Shown here: positions 26,631 to 37,300 of the stretch, one piece after another
Position numbering within the stretch: position 1 is the first letter of the stretch
How the letters are laid out: each line of letters starts with the position of its first letter
Source of the DNA: Gemmatimonadota bacterium
GTDB lineage: Bacteria > Gemmatimonadota > Gemmatimonadetes > Longimicrobiales > Gaopeijiaceae
DNA length: 64,000 bases
Assembly (NCBI GenBank): GCA_030428885.1
Contig: JAUIEJ010000003.1
Coordinates: 248,001-312,000, forward strand
Direction of reading: 5' to 3'
The notes under the pieces: generated by a model
What the model saw: the letters and a program-made list of their open reading frames with translations, nothing else
Databases searched by the model: none
What the model was told of the DNA's origin: nothing
Position numbers and translations under genes: made by a program

Positions 26631-28694
26631 CTACTCCGGATCGTCCACGAAGGGTTGGAGCGCCCCGGTCCGCCACAGGTGTTCCAGCGCCGCCGTGACC
26701 GTGGGGTCCAGGGCGCTGCCGGCGTCCCGGAGCAGGCGTCCCATGGTGACTTCCAGGGGGACGGCCGCCTTGTAGGCCCGGCGGTGGGTGAGGGAATCGA
26801 AGGCGTCGGCCACCGCCACGATCCGGCCCTCCACGGGAATCGCCTCGCCCGACAGCCCCGCGGGGTAGCCCGAGCCGTCCCACCGCTCGTGGTGGGAGGC
26901 GGCGATGAGCCGGGCCACCTCCAGGATCCGGTTGCGGCTCCCGGCCAGGAGTTCGGCCCCCAGGCGGGTGTGCTGCTTCATGAAGGCGTATTCCTCCGGG
27001 GTCAGGGGACCCGGCTTCCGGAGGATCGAGTCGGGAATGCCGATCTTGCCCACGTCGTGGAGGGGCGCGGCCTGGCGCAGCACCTCCACCCGGTCGCTCT
27101 CCAGTCCCATGTGATCGGCCAGGAGCGCCGACAGGTCACCCACCCGCTCCTGGTGGCGTCCGGTGGCGTCGTCCCGGTACTCGGCGGCCCGGGCCAGCCG
27201 GGCCAGGATCTCGGCCCGGGCCTCCTCCAGCTCCCGGGTCCGCTCCCGGACCCGGCGTTCGAGCATGCCGGCGGCGTCCCGGACCTGGCGATGCAGTCGA
27301 CGGGTCTCCAGGTGATTCAGGATCCGGGCGTGGAGTTCGGTGAGGTCCACGGGTTTGTTCAGGAAGTCCCGTCCCCCCATGCGCAGAACCCGTTCCTTCA
27401 CCCGGGGGTCGCGTTCCCCGGTGAGGATGATCACCGGCAGGTACCCCTCGCTCGACAGGCGGGGCTGGAGACGCTCCAGCACCCCGAAGCCGTCCAGGGG
27501 GGCCATGTGGAGGTCCAGGAGGAGGAGGTCGAATTCCTGGGACTCCATGTGGGCCAGGGCTTCGGCCGCCACCGAGAAGGTGCTCACGTTGCGGAATCCC
27601 AGGGCCTCCAGCCCTCGGCCGAAGGCCCGGAGGTTCACCACCTCGTCGTCCAGGACCACGATGCGGGCCTCCGCCGCGTCGGGCGCCTCGGCCGGCTCCC
27701 GGGCCACCGGGGGCGCGCTCCCGGCCGTGGCCGCCACGGGGGCGTCGGAGAGGGCCGGGAGGGGAGACGACTCCAGCGCCCCGTCGACCCGCAGTCCCTC
27801 GACTCGATCCCGGCCCCCCTCCTTGGCTCGGCTCAGGGCCTCCTCGGCCAGGGCCACCAGGGCGTCGGGATCCGAAACGTCCTTGTGGAACGACGCCACG
27901 CCGCCGCTCACCGTGAGGGGCCGCCACTGGAGGTCGGCGGCGGCCAGGGCGGTGCGCACCCCGTCCATGCGGCGCAGGGCGTCGTCGAAGGAGACGCCCG
28001 GAAGGACCACCAGGAACTCGCCTCCGCTCCACCGGCCCACCGACTCGCCGTCTCCCAGTTCCCGCCGGACGAGGCCGGCGAAGGTGCGCAGCACTTCGTC
28101 GCCCGCCACGTGGCCGTGTTCGTCGTTGAGCCACTTGAAGCGGTCCAGGTCCATGAGGGCCACGGCCAGGGGCACCCCGCGACGGGCCGCGTCGAAGGCC
28201 ACGTCCAGGACGATGTGGGTGTGGCGCCGGTTGGGAAGCCCCGTGAGGGGGTCGGTGAGGGCCTGCCGCTCGCTGGTCCGTCGCTGCCGCTCGAGTCGAT
28301 CGGAGAGCATGCCCACCCCGAGGGTGACGCCCACGAACACGCCGGCCAGGCCCCCGAGCATGCGCCAGTCCGGCAGGTCCACCCCCCGGGCCGTCAGGAC
28401 GGCGGTGCCGGCGGCTCCGAGAAGCCCCCCGGCCGCCAGGGCCAGGATGGCGCCGCGCCACCCCAGGTGGTAGGTCAGGACGAACGCCGGGACGAGGGAC
28501 GCCATCCAGAGGAGGAAGCCCACTTCCCGGAGCCCCACGGTGGGGGCCAGAAGCCAGGCGACGAGCGGCCCCACCAGGGCGGCGGCACAGAGCAGCAGGC
28601 CGGAGCGCGGAACGGTGGGGACGGCGCGTGCGAGGGGCATGCCGATAAGGTCGGACGCCGGTGGCCCCACCACAAGAAGTCCCGTGGCATCCAT
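26631..28694 (-). CDS. Membrane GGDEF-like / receiver / HD-GYP protein (cyclic-di-GMP signalling)
   Basis: 687 residues. About four hydrophobic segments lie within residues 30-130, then a GGDEF-type domain (about 140-300), a receiver domain (about 343-465, phosphoacceptor Asp394, Lys447 in NKPVD) and an HD-GYP phosphodiesterase domain (about 485-670). The HD-GYP part is complete: HD at 546-547, HTRLGAELL, HHERWDGSGYP at 601-611. The cyclase signature is degenerate, reading SGGEF at 223-227, so the acidic third residue is Gly; no RxxD inhibitory site is visible five residues before it. Expected net role: c-di-GMP breakdown controlled by phosphorylation. Divergent from clpB. An alternative start Met19 exists at 28640. 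Confidence 0.9.
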   Translation of the reverse strand: MDATGLLVVGPPASDLIGMPLARAVPTVPRSGLLLCAAALVGPLVAWLLAPTVGLREVGFLLWMASLVPAFVLTYHLGWRGAILALAAGGLLGAAGTAVLTARGVDLPDWRMLGGLAGVFVGVTLGVGMLSDRLERQRRTSERQALTDPLTGLPNRRHTHIVLDVAFDAARRGVPLAVALMDLDRFKWLNDEHGHVAGDEVLRTFAGLVRRELGDGESVGRWSGGEFLVVLPGVSFDDALRRMDGVRTALAAADLQWRPLTVSGGVASFHKDVSDPDALVALAEEALSRAKEGGRDRVEGLRVDGALESSPLPALSDAPVAATAGSAPPVAREPAEAPDAAEARIVVLDDEVVNLRAFGRGLEALGFRNVSTFSVAAEALAHMESQEFDLLLLDLHMAPLDGFGVLERLQPRLSSEGYLPVIILTGERDPRVKERVLRMGGRDFLNKPVDLTELHARILNHLETRRLHRQVRDAAGMLERRVRERTRELEEARAEILARLARAAEYRDDATGRHQERVGDLSALLADHMGLESDRVEVLRQAAPLHDVGKIGIPDSILRKPGPLTPEEYAFMKQHTRLGAELLAGSRNRILEVARLIAASHHERWDGSGYPAGLSGEAIPVEGRIVAVADAFDSLTHRRAYKAAVPLEVTMGRLLRDAGSALDPTVTAALEHLWRTGALQPFVDDPE

Positions 28695-28714
28695 CTTGAA
28701 CTATCATCCTTCGG

Positions 28715-28732
28715 GGCAGCCGCGGTGCTGCC
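28715..28732 (+). promoter_or_regulatory. Inverted repeat between the HD-GYP gene and clpB
   Basis: GGCAGC-CGCGGT-GCTGCC is a perfect 6-bp inverted repeat around a 6-base spacer, 27 bases before the clpB start in the only divergent intergenic space for both genes. It could be an operator or an mRNA hairpin. A CTTGAA at 28695-28700 recalls the heat-shock -35 box, but no matching -10 follows. Confidence 0.3.
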
Positions 28733-28759
28733 AGAGCGACAGAACCCGAGGATCCACCC

Positions 28760-31390
28760 ATGATCAGTTACGATCGTCTCACGGTGAAGGCCGGCGAGGC
28801 CCTCCAGGCCGCCGCCACCGATGCCCGCCGTCGCGGAAATCCGGACATCCACGGTGTCCACCTGCTCCAGGCGCTCCTGTCCCAGGAGGAGGGGATCGTG
28901 GTGCCGGTGCTTCAGAAGCTCGGCGTGGCGGTGGATCGGGTGCGGACCCGGACCGCCGAGGCCATCGAGCGCATGGCCCGGACCGAGGGCGGGGCCGAGC
29001 CGCGCCTGTCCCGGGACCTCACCCGGGCCCTGGACGTGGCCGAGTCCCAGGCCCGGGATCTGGGCGACGAGTACGTGTCCACCGAACACTTCCTCCTGGG
29101 ACTCACGGAGGAGAAGGACGACGCCGGGCGGATCCTGAGGGAGATGGGGGCCGACCTGGACGACGTGCGGGAGGCGCTGGACGCCGTGCGGGGCACCCAT
29201 CGCGTCACGGATCAGAGCCCCGAGGACAAGTACCAGGCCCTGGCGCGGTTCAGCCGGGACCTCACGGACCTGGCGCGCCGGGGCAAGCTCGACCCGGTCA
29301 TCGGCCGGGACGAGGAGATCCGCCGGGTGGTGAAGGTCCTGGCCCGGCGTACCAAGAACAACCCGGTGCTCATCGGCGAGCCCGGAGTGGGGAAGACGGC
29401 CATCGTGGAAGGCCTGGCCCAGCGCATGGTGGCGGGAGACGTGCCCACCTCCCTCGCCGACAAGAAGCTCGTGGCCCTGGACATCTCGGCCATGCTGGCG
29501 GGGGCGAAGTTCCGGGGCGAGTTCGAGGAGCGCATGAAGGCCGTGCTCGCCGAAATCACCGAAGGCGACGGGCGCTTCGTGGTGTTCATCGACGAGCTCC
29601 ACACCATGGTGGGGGCCGGGAGCGCCGAGGGGGCCGTGGACGCGGGCAACATGCTCAAGCCCGCCCTGGCCCGCGGCGAACTCCGCATGGTGGGGGCCAC
29701 CACCCTGGACGAGTACCGGAAACACATCGAGAAGGACCCGGCGCTGGAGCGGCGCTTCCAACCCGTCTACGTGGCGCCGCCGTCGGTGGACGACGCCGTG
29801 GCGATCCTCCGGGGGCTCAAGGAGCGCTACGAGGTGCACCACGGGGTGCGCATCACCGACGACGCCATCCTGGCGGCCGTGAAGCTCTCCGACCGCTACA
29901 TCGGCGGCCGGTTCCTCCCGGACAAGGCCATCGACCTCATGGACGAGGCCGGGAGCCGGCTCCGCATCGAGATCGACTCCATGCCCCAGGAGATCGACGA
30001 GGTGGAGCGGCGCATCACCCAGCTCGAGATCGAAAAGCAGGCCCTGGCCCGGGAGGAGGAGCGTTCGGCGCTGGAGCGCCGCGACGCCATCGAGGCCGAG
30101 CTGGGCGAGCTCCGGGAGCGTTCCAGCGGGATGAAGGCCCGCTGGCAGAGCGAGAAGGAGGCCATCCAGCGGCTCCAGGGCCTCAAGGAGAAGGTCGACG
30201 AGCTCCGGGTGGAGGCGGAGCGGGCCACCCGCACGGGCGATCTGGAGCGGGCCGCCGAGATCCAGTACTCGGAGATTCCCGGCACCCAGCAGGCCATCGA
30301 GGTGGCCCACGATCGCCTGGCCGAACTGCAGTCCCACGGGAAGTTCCTGAAGGAGGAGGTCGACGCCGACGACATCGCCCTGGTGGTGGGGGAATGGACC
30401 GGGATCCCCGTGAGTCGGCTCCTGGAATCGGAGCGGCAGCGCCTCACCCACCTGGAGGAGCACCTGGGCGAGCGGGTCATCGGCCAGCCCGAGGCGGTCC
30501 AGGCCGTGGCCAACGCGGTACGCCGGGCCCGGGCCGGCCTCCAGGACCCGGACCGCCCCGTGGGGTCGTTCATCTTTCTGGGGCCCACGGGGGTGGGGAA
30601 GACCGAAACGGCCCGAGCCCTGGCCGAGTTCCTCTTCGACGACGAGCGGGCCATGGTCCGCATCGACATGTCGGAGTACATGGAGAAACACGCCGTGGCG
30701 CGCCTCATCGGGGCGCCTCCGGGGTACGTGGGCTTCGAGGAGGGCGGGCAGCTCACCGAGGCCGTGCGGCGGCGTCCCCACGCCGTGCTCCTCTTCGACG
30801 AAATCGAGAAGGCCCACCCCGAGGTCTTCAACGTCTTCCTCCAGATCCTGGACGACGGGCGGCTCACCGACAGCCAGGGCCGCACCGTGGACTTCCGCAA
30901 CACGGTGGTCATCATGACGTCCAACATCGGGAGCGGCGACATCCTGGAGGCGGCGGGGCAGGGCGACTGGGAAGGGGTCCAGGAGCGGGTCCGGTCCCAG
31001 ATGAGCCGTCACTTCCGTCCCGAGTTCCTGAACCGGGTGGACGACGTCATCGTCTTCCATCCCCTGGGGCGTCCCGAACTGGCCCGGATCGTGGGACTCC
31101 AGCTCGATCGGGTGCGCCGGTTGGCGGCGGAACTCGGCCTGGGGCTGGAGGTGAGCGACGCCGCCCGGGAGCGCCTCGCCGAGGAGGGGTACGATCCCGC
31201 CTTCGGAGCCCGCCCCCTCAAGCGGGTCATCCAGCGGCGGGTGCAGGACCCCCTGGCCCTCATGCTGCTGGAGGAGGAGGTGCCCGAGGGGGGCACCATC
31301 CGGGTGGACGTGGGGCCAGACGACGAGCTGTCCATCGAGATCGTCGCCACCCCCGGCCTCGCCCCGGTGGCGGTGGGGGACTCGGGTTGA
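28760..31390 (+). CDS. clpB: Chaperone ClpB (protein disaggregase)
   Basis: AAA+ hexamer that pulls proteins out of aggregates together with DnaK. The 876-residue protein is the normal length. An N-domain with two Clp repeats (1-145) is followed by AAA-1 with Walker [10 protein letters not shown]. The long middle coiled-coil (about 405-530, [17 protein letters not shown] onward) separates ClpB from ClpA/ClpC. AAA-2 has [11 protein letters not shown] and sensor motifs, and the C-terminal domain contains [11 protein letters not shown]. No CIRCE element is seen upstream. Complete. Confidence 0.97.
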   Translation: MISYDRLTVKAGEALQAAATDARRRGNPDIHGVHLLQALLSQEEGIVVPVLQKLGVAVDRVRTRTAEAIERMARTEGGAEPRLSRDLTRALDVAESQARDLGDEYVSTEHFLLGLTEEKDDAGRILREMGADLDDVREALDAVRGTHRVTDQSPEDKYQALARFSRDLTDLARRGKLDPVIGRDEEIRRVVKVLARRTKNNPVLIGEPGVGKTAIVEGLAQRMVAGDVPTSLADKKLVALDISAMLAGAKFRGEFEERMKAVLAEITEGDGRFVVFIDELHTMVGAGSAEGAVDAGNMLKPALARGELRMVGATTLDEYRKHIEKDPALERRFQPVYVAPPSVDDAVAILRGLKERYEVHHGVRITDDAILAAVKLSDRYIGGRFLPDKAIDLMDEAGSRLRIEIDSMPQEIDEVERRITQLEIEKQALAREEERSALERRDAIEAELGELRERSSGMKARWQSEKEAIQRLQGLKEKVDELRVEAERATRTGDLERAAEIQYSEIPGTQQAIEVAHDRLAELQSHGKFLKEEVDADDIALVVGEWTGIPVSRLLESERQRLTHLEEHLGERVIGQPEAVQAVANAVRRARAGLQDPDRPVGSFIFLGPTGVGKTETARALAEFLFDDERAMVRIDMSEYMEKHAVARLIGAPPGYVGFEEGGQLTEAVRRRPHAVLLFDEIEKAHPEVFNVFLQILDDGRLTDSQGRTVDFRNTVVIMTSNIGSGDILEAAGQGDWEGVQERVRSQMSRHFRPEFLNRVDDVIVFHPLGRPELARIVGLQLDRVRRLAAELGLGLEVSDAARERLAEEGYDPAFGARPLKRVIQRRVQDPLALMLLEEEVPEGGTIRVDVGPDDELSIEIVATPGLAPVAVGDSG

Positions 31391-31457
31391 CGGTGGCGAC
31401 CGGGCACGGGAGATTCCGCCGGTGCCGGTTCCCTCCGCCTCGGACCCCGATCCCATC

Positions 31458-31913
31458 ATGGCTCGTCGAAACCCCCTCCGTGCCGGCCTGATCACCTGCC
31501 TCCTCGTGGTGGCCTCGTCGGGGTGCACCACCCAGACGGTCTCCAGCGGCGGCAGCGGGCTGGTGGCCGGCACCTCGCCCCTCCAGTCGGTGGAGCGGTT
31601 CCTGGCGGCGGTGAACGCCCGGGATCTCAGCGACATGATGGCCGTCTTCGGCACCTCCGAAGGCCCCATCGACGGGCCCCGGGCCGAGAACGAGATCTGG
31701 ATGGACGCCCTGGCCACCATCCTGGAGCACGAGCGCTACGAGATCGTGTCGGAGCGGCAGGTGCCCGGGCGGGAGAGCCCCACGACCCGGGTGGGGGTGA
31801 CCCTCACCATCGACGACGAGGTCTACCCCGACGTGTCGTTCATCACCGTCCGGACCGGAGAGGGCCGCTGGATGGTGCAGGAGGTCGACGTGGAGCGGAT
31901 CACGGGGGAGTGA
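31458..31913 (+). CDS. Small lipoprotein with NTF2-like look
   Basis: ATG 31458 gives 151 residues; the frame is open further upstream to 31422. A signal sequence ends ASSGCTTQ, a weak lipobox. The mature part starts SPLQSVERFLAAVNARDLSDMMAVFGTSEG, the usual opening of NTF2/SnoaL-type folds. It ends with paired beta strands (TRVGVTLTIDDEVYPDVSFITVRTGEG region). No enzyme motif is visible. It follows clpB by 67 bases and its last 14 bases overlap the 3' end of the convergent epimerase gene. Confidence 0.7.
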   Translation: MARRNPLRAGLITCLLVVASSGCTTQTVSSGGSGLVAGTSPLQSVERFLAAVNARDLSDMMAVFGTSEGPIDGPRAENEIWMDALATILEHERYEIVSERQVPGRESPTTRVGVTLTIDDEVYPDVSFITVRTGEGRWMVQEVDVERITGE

Positions 31914-32301
31914 CCTCCACCAGTTCCACCAGGACGCGCCCGGTGGAGCGGGGGTGCAGGAACGCCACCCGATGTCCGAACGCCCCGGGTCGGGGCTCGG
32001 TGTCGATGAGTTCGAACCCTTCGCCGGCCAGGCGGGCCAGGTCGGCCTCCAGATCGGTGGAGGCGAAGGCGACGTGATGGAGCCCCGGGCCGTTCCTGGC
32101 CAGGAATCGGCCCACGCCGGAGTCGGCGTCCAGGGGTTCCAGGAGTTCGAGACGGGGCCCCACGAACTGGACCCTCACCCCCTGGTGGGGGAGGGTCTCC
32201 ACCGGGGAACCTCCGTGGCCCGTCACGGATTGGTAGAGTGGAACGGCCGTGGCGAGGGAGTCCACGACCACGGCGACGTGATGTAGAGGAAGTCCAGTCA
32301 T
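31900..32301 (-). CDS. mce: Methylmalonyl-CoA epimerase-like protein (VOC superfamily)
   Basis: 133 residues from ATG 32301 (ATG at 32304 adds one Met). Two VOC repeats are seen: LHHVAVVVDSLATAVPLYQ and LHHVAFASTDLEADLARL. The metal ligands are the histidine of each HHVA and a C-terminal Glu in LVELVEV; FLHPRSTGRVLVEL is the usual methylmalonyl-CoA epimerase ending. The reaction would be (2S)/(2R)-methylmalonyl-CoA inversion in propionate metabolism. The mutase is not in this window, so the exact substrate is inferred. Divergent from trxA over 55 bases. Confidence 0.82.
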   Translation of the reverse strand: MTGLPLHHVAVVVDSLATAVPLYQSVTGHGGSPVETLPHQGVRVQFVGPRLELLEPLDADSGVGRFLARNGPGLHHVAFASTDLEADLARLAGEGFELIDTEPRPGAFGHRVAFLHPRSTGRVLVELVEVTPP

Positions 32302-32356
32302 CATCGAAGGGGCGGGCTTGAGCACGACGAGTCCGCGAACATACAGGAGAACAGGA

Positions 32357-32695
32357 ATGGCCGACAGCGTGAACGTCCTCACCGTGACGGACGACAATTT
32401 CAGCGAAGAAGTGGAGCAGACCGACGATCTCACCATGGTGGATTTCTGGGCCACCTGGTGCGGGCCCTGCCGGATCATCGCGCCGGTGGTGGAGCAGCTC
32501 GCCGACGAGTATTCGGGGAAGGGCCTGAAGGTCGGGAAGCTCGACGTGGATCAGAACCCGAGCACGGCGGCCCGCTTCGGCGTGCGCTCCATTCCCACGG
32601 TGCTCTTCTTCCGGAACGGTGAGGTGGTGGACCGCCTCGTGGGCGCCATGCCCAAGCCGTACTTCGACGAGAAGATCGACGCTCTGCTCCAGTAA
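32357..32695 (+). CDS. trxA: Thioredoxin
   Basis: Cytoplasmic dithiol-disulfide oxidoreductase of 112 residues, the standard size. The active site is FWATWCGPCR; the cis-proline loop is VRSIPTVLFF. ATG 32357 has AGGAG at 32345-32349, eight or so bases ahead; the ORF continues upstream only as an unlikely 13-residue addition. A strong hairpin follows. Confidence 0.96.
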   Translation: MADSVNVLTVTDDNFSEEVEQTDDLTMVDFWATWCGPCRIIAPVVEQLADEYSGKGLKVGKLDVDQNPSTAARFGVRSIPTVLFFRNGEVVDRLVGAMPKPYFDEKIDALLQ

Positions 32696-32730
32696 CGGGG
32701 CGGGGAGAGCGCGGCCCCGCGTTCCCCTGG

Positions 32731-32763
32731 ACGGCCCGGCCGGTCTCGCACCGGCCGGGCCGT
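32731..32763 (+). terminator. Terminator hairpin after trxA
   Basis: Arms 32731-32744 and 32750-32763 pair perfectly over 14 bp with a CTCGC loop, 36 bases after the trxA stop. The T run is weak (ATCTTG), but the stem is the longest perfect one noticed here. The rsmI start is 18 bases downstream, so rsmI may rely on read-through or on a promoter within trxA. Confidence 0.65.
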
Positions 32764-32780
32764 CGTGCCATCTTGCCCCG

Positions 32781-33626
32781 ATGTCCACTCTCCACGTCGT
32801 CGCCACGCCCATCGGCAACCTCGAAGACCTCACGGCCCGAGCGGCCCGGGTCCTGGGGGAGGCCGACCGGGTGCTGGCCGAGGACACCCGCCGCACAGCG
32901 ACCCTCCTCCGCCACCTGGGACTCCACACGCCCATGGTCTCGCTCCACGAGCACAACGAGGCCCGGCGGGTGGATCAGGTGGTGGGGTGGCTCGACGACG
33001 GCGAGTCCCTGGCCCTGGTGTCCGACGCGGGCACGCCCCTGGTGTCGGATCCCGGCGCCCGACTCGTGCGGGCCGTGGCCGACGCGGGCCATGAGGTGGT
33101 GCCCCTCCCTGGGCCCTCGGCCGTACTCGCGGCCCTGGTGGCGTCGGGGCTGCCTTCGGAGCGCTTCGCCTTCCTGGGCTTCGTGCCCCGGAAGGGCGGC
33201 GATCGGGCCTCAACGCTCCAGCGCGTGGCCGGGTCTTTCGAGACGACGGTGGTTTTCGAATCGCCGGAGCGCCTGGGGGTGCTCCTGGCCGAACTGGTGG
33301 ACGCCTGCGGGGGGGACCGGAACGCCTGCGTGGCCCGGGAGCTCACCAAGCTCCACGAGGAGGTGCGTCGAGGAACCCTGGCCGAGCTGCGAGCCTACTA
33401 TCAGGAGGTGCCGGTGCGGGGGGAGGTGACCGTGGTGGTGGCCCCGGCGGCGCCGCCCACCGACGACGACCTGGAGGCCCAGGCCCTCCGGGAAGCCCGC
33501 CGGCTCCTGGAGGCGGGCACCGCGCCCAGCCGGGTGGCCCGGGAGGTGTCCCGGGCCACGGGACTCTCCCGGAATCGGGCCTACACGCTGGTGCAGACGC
33601 TTCAGGAGGACGAGACGCAGGCATGA
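32781..33626 (+). CDS. rsmI: 16S rRNA (cytidine-1402-2'-O)-methyltransferase
   Basis: Methylates the ribose of C1402 in the ribosomal decoding centre. It has 281 residues. The tetrapyrrole-methylase fold shows VVATPIGNLEDLTARA, the AEDTRRTATLLRHL segment, LVSDAGTPLVSDPGARLV and PLPGPSAVLAAL, all specific to RsmI. A C-terminal helical extension ends in a helix-turn-helix-like VAREVSRATGLSRNRAY. ATG 32781. The stop overlaps the next start (ATGA). It begins a six-gene coupled run. Confidence 0.96.
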   Translation: MSTLHVVATPIGNLEDLTARAARVLGEADRVLAEDTRRTATLLRHLGLHTPMVSLHEHNEARRVDQVVGWLDDGESLALVSDAGTPLVSDPGARLVRAVADAGHEVVPLPGPSAVLAALVASGLPSERFAFLGFVPRKGGDRASTLQRVAGSFETTVVFESPERLGVLLAELVDACGGDRNACVARELTKLHEEVRRGTLAELRAYYQEVPVRGEVTVVVAPAAPPTDDDLEAQALREARRLLEAGTAPSRVAREVSRATGLSRNRAYTLVQTLQEDETQA

Positions 33627-34303
33627 CGGGACCCACGTTGATCCTCCTGGCTGGGATGGGGCTGTCGGGGCCCGGGGTGGCGCCCGGGCCGCCGGCCGAT
33701 TCCCTGACCATCGCCCGGCTGCGCTACGACGGCGGCGGCGACTGGTACGCCGACCCGTCGTCCCTCCCCAACCTCCTGGCCGCCATCGCCGAGCGCACCG
33801 GCATCCCCGTATCCCGCCGGGAGGTGGTGGTGTCGCCGCTGGATCCCGGTCTCCGGGACCACCCCTACCTCTACATGACGGGGCACGGCAACGTGCGGTT
33901 CTCCCTCCAGGAGCGGTCGGCGCTCCGGGGGTATCTCCTGGACGGCGGCTTCCTCCACGCCGACGACAACTACGGCCTGGACGAGTCGTTCCGCCGGGAG
34001 ATGCAGGCCCTCTTTCCCGACCGGGAGATGGTGGAGCTGCCCCCGGATCACCCGGTGTTCCACGGCCTGTACGACTTTCCCGAGGGCATCCCCAAGGTCC
34101 ACGAACACGACGGGGCCCCGCCCCAGGCCTTCGGGATCTTCGAGGACGGCCGGCTCATGGTCTTCTACAGCTTCGAGACGGACCTGGGCGACGGATGGGA
34201 GGACCCGGACGTTCACGACGACGACCCCGAAACCCGGGAGGCGGCCCTTCGCATGGGCGTGAACCTCTTTCTCTACGTCCTGAGCGGCGGAGCCGGCGCA
34301 TGA
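33623..34303 (+). CDS. DUF4159 domain protein
   Basis: 226 residues. A hydrophobic N-terminus (LILLAGMGLSGPGVAP) may be a signal peptide. The DUF4159 core starts SLTIARLRYDGGGDWYADPSSL, has YLYMTGHGNVRFSLQE and a YLLDGGFLHADDNYGLD segment like the class I amidotransferase-type fold, then VFHGLYDFPEGIPKVHEHDG. The C-terminus is NLFLYVLSGG. The family is usually found beside DUF4175 or MoxR/BatA-type genes; the biochemical role is unknown. Coupled on both sides by ATGA overlaps. Confidence 0.85.
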   Translation: MTGPTLILLAGMGLSGPGVAPGPPADSLTIARLRYDGGGDWYADPSSLPNLLAAIAERTGIPVSRREVVVSPLDPGLRDHPYLYMTGHGNVRFSLQERSALRGYLLDGGFLHADDNYGLDESFRREMQALFPDREMVELPPDHPVFHGLYDFPEGIPKVHEHDGAPPQAFGIFEDGRLMVFYSFETDLGDGWEDPDVHDDDPETREAALRMGVNLFLYVLSGGAGA

Positions 34304-37300
34304 CGCCCCGGGCGTTGTCGGTGGCGGGGATCCATGCCGCGGTGACCCGGTGGCTCGACGGCCGCCACCGGCGGTTGGCGGGGATCCGGGGCGCCCTCCT
34401 GGTGGCCGTGGTCCTGGTGGGGGCGTGGGCGCTGGCCCGACCCGGAGCCGACGGGGCGTCGACCCCCGTGCCCCTGGTCCTGGACCTCCTGCTCCTGGGG
34501 GTGGGGGCCGGGGCGGCGTGGCGGTGGTGGCGTCAGCGGGAACGACTCCTGGACGAGGCCGAGGTGGCCCGGGGCATGGAGCGGGCCGCGGGACTGCCCC
34601 AGGGCCTGGTCCAGGGCAGCCTGGAACTGGGCCGCACCCGGCCCGCCGGCGTGTCTCCGGCCCTGGTGGCCCGGGGGGAGGCCCATCTGGCCGGGCGCCT
34701 CGACCGCCCGGTGCCCGATCTGGCCGGCGAGCGGGGCGCGGCCCTGGCGTCGGCGGTGCGCCGGAGCGGTCGGGGGCTGGCCGTGCTGGCGCCCGTGGTG
34801 GCCCTCCTGGCCGTCCTGGGACCCGACCGGGCCCGGGAGGGGTGGGGGGGGCTGCTGTCGCCCGTGGCCCGCTTCACCGGTCCGGCCCTTCCGCCCCTGG
34901 CGGTGGAGCCCGGCGACGTGGAGCTGGTGCGGGGCGCCGAACTCGAGGTCCGCATCGACGCCCCGGGGCGGGAGACGGTGACCCTCCACTGGCAGATCGC
35001 CGGCGACGTGGCCCGATCGGCGGAGCTGGCCGTCACCGACGGCCGCGCTCGGCATCCCTTCGGCGCCGTCACCGCCGGCATGGTCTACCGGGTGGACGCC
35101 CCCGACGGCGCGTCGGCCGGCGAGTTCACCGTGACGCCCCGGGACCCCCTCTTCGTCACCGACGTGGCCGTGCGCCTGTCGTTTCCCGCCTACACCGGTC
35201 GACTTCCCGAGGAGTACCGGGGCGACGTGCCCCCGCTCCAGCTACCGGTGGGGACCCGCCTCCTCATCGAGGGGCAGGGGAGCCGTCCCCTGGCCTCGGC
35301 CCGTCTGGAGCCCGTGGCGCTGGATTCGGCCGGGGGCGAGACGCCCCGTGCCGGTCCCACGGTGGAGTTGCCCGTGGAGGGGTCCCGCTTCACCGCCGAG
35401 TGGGGACCCCGGAGCGGAGGGGCGTGGGCGTGGCGTTTCGAGGACACGTCGGGCGGGGGCGCCGAGCTCCGACCCCGCCCCCTGGACCTCACCCTGATCC
35501 CCGACGGCCCCCCCAGCGTGGCCATCACCTTCCCGCCGGCCGACACGACGCTGCCCCTGGACCTTCGCCAGCCCCTGGTGCTCCAGGCCGCCGACGACTA
35601 CGGGGTGGCGGCGCTGGAACTCGTGGCGTGGCGGGTCACGGCCCTGGGCGAGGTGCGGGAACCGGTGACCCAGCGACTGGACATGGGAGACGCCCGGGTG
35701 GTCCTGGCCCGTCCCCTCATGGACGTGTCGTCGTGGGGACTCCTGCCCGGCGACCAGGTGCGCTACTACGCCCGGTCCGTGGACAACGGGCCCCTGGCCC
35801 AGGAGGCCCGCACCCCCGAGTTCGTGCTGCGCATGCCCGGGGCCCAGGAACTGCGTCGCAACGCCGGGGATCGCCTGGACGACGCCGCAGCCGAACTCGA
35901 GGCCCTGGCCGAGCAGGCGCGGCGGGCCGCCGAGGAGACCCGGGATCTGGAGCGACAGGCCCGGGCGCCCGATCGCCCCGGCGATCAGGAGGCCTTCGAG
36001 CCCGGCCAGGAGTCCTCCGTGGGATTCGAGGAACGGGAAGGCCTCCAGGCGGCCCTGGAGGAGCAGCAGGAGATGGCGGCCCGGGTCGATTCCCTGGGGC
36101 AGGAGCTGGGGCGCATGTCCGAGACCCTCTCGGAGGCCGGGGCCCAGGACGAGGGACTCCGCCAGGACCTGGCGGATCTGGAGGATCTCCTGGAGGAGCT
36201 GGGGGGCGAGGAGATGCGTCAGCGCCTGGACGAGCTTGCCGAACGCATGGACGACATGGACCGCCGGGAGGCCCGCCAGGCCCTGGAGGATCTCGCCTCC
36301 CAGGAGGAGGACTTCCGGGAGCGACTGGAGGAGGCGCTGGAGCGCATGAAGCGGGCCGCGGCCCAGCAGGACTTCCGGGCCACCGCCCAGGAGGCCGAGG
36401 AGCTGGCGGAGCGGCAGCGGGCCCTGGCCGAGTCGCTGGCCGAGGACCCGTCCGACGAGCGAGCCGACCAGCAGGAGGCGCTCCAACAGGAAGCCGAGGC
36501 CATGGACGAGAGCATGGAGTCCCTGGCGGAGCGCCTGCGGGAGTTGGGGGAGGACCAGGCCGCCGAGGGGGTGGAGCAGGCGCGGCAGGAGGCCCAGGAT
36601 GCGGCGTCCAGCATGCAGGACGCCGCCCAGCAGGCCCGGAACGGCGAAGGGGAGCAGGCCGCCCAGCAGGGCCGGCAGGCCGCCGCCGAGATGGACGAGG
36701 CGGCCCGGGAGATGATGCAGGCCCAGCAGGAGATGATGCAGGAGCGGGCCCGGGCCTTCCAGCAGGCCCTGGAGCAGACCTCCCAGGACGCCCTCTCCCT
36801 GGCCCGGCGCCAGGGCGAGATCCGGGAGGCCATGCAGGGCGCCACCACCGAGGAGATGGCGGGGCTGCGGGCCGGGGCGGCCAGCGTGGAGCAGGGCCTG
36901 CGCAACATGGCCGAAAACCTGTCCATCGCCGCCCAGGCGTCCCAGGCCGGGGGCGGGGAGCGGCCGGTGTCGGAGGCCCTGGGGCAGGCCATGGCGGCGG
37001 TGGACCGGGTGGTGGACGCCCTGGACCGGCCGTCGGGGCGGACCCTGTCGCCCCAGGCCGCGGCCGAGCAGGCGGTGGACGCCATGAACGAGGTGGCCCT
37101 CCAGTCCCTGGCCGCCGCGCGCCAGCTCTCCGAAGGGGGCAGTGCGTCGAGTTCTCCCGAGCAGATGCAGGAGCAACTGGAGCAGCTCGCCCAGCAGCAG
37201 GCCGACGTGAACAACGAGGCCTCCCAGATGATGCCCATGCAGCTCACGCCCCAGGCCCAGCAGCAGCAGATGGAGCAACTGGCCCAGCAGCAGCAGGACG

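Noticed and set aside
28695-28759. A sigma-32-type heat-shock promoter for clpB (CTTGAA at 28695)
   Set aside because: No CCCCAT-like -10 lies at the right distance, and no CIRCE repeat is present.
31398-31428. A terminator after clpB
   Set aside because: The ACCGGGCAC/GTGCCGGT pairing needs a bulge and a long loop and has no T run.
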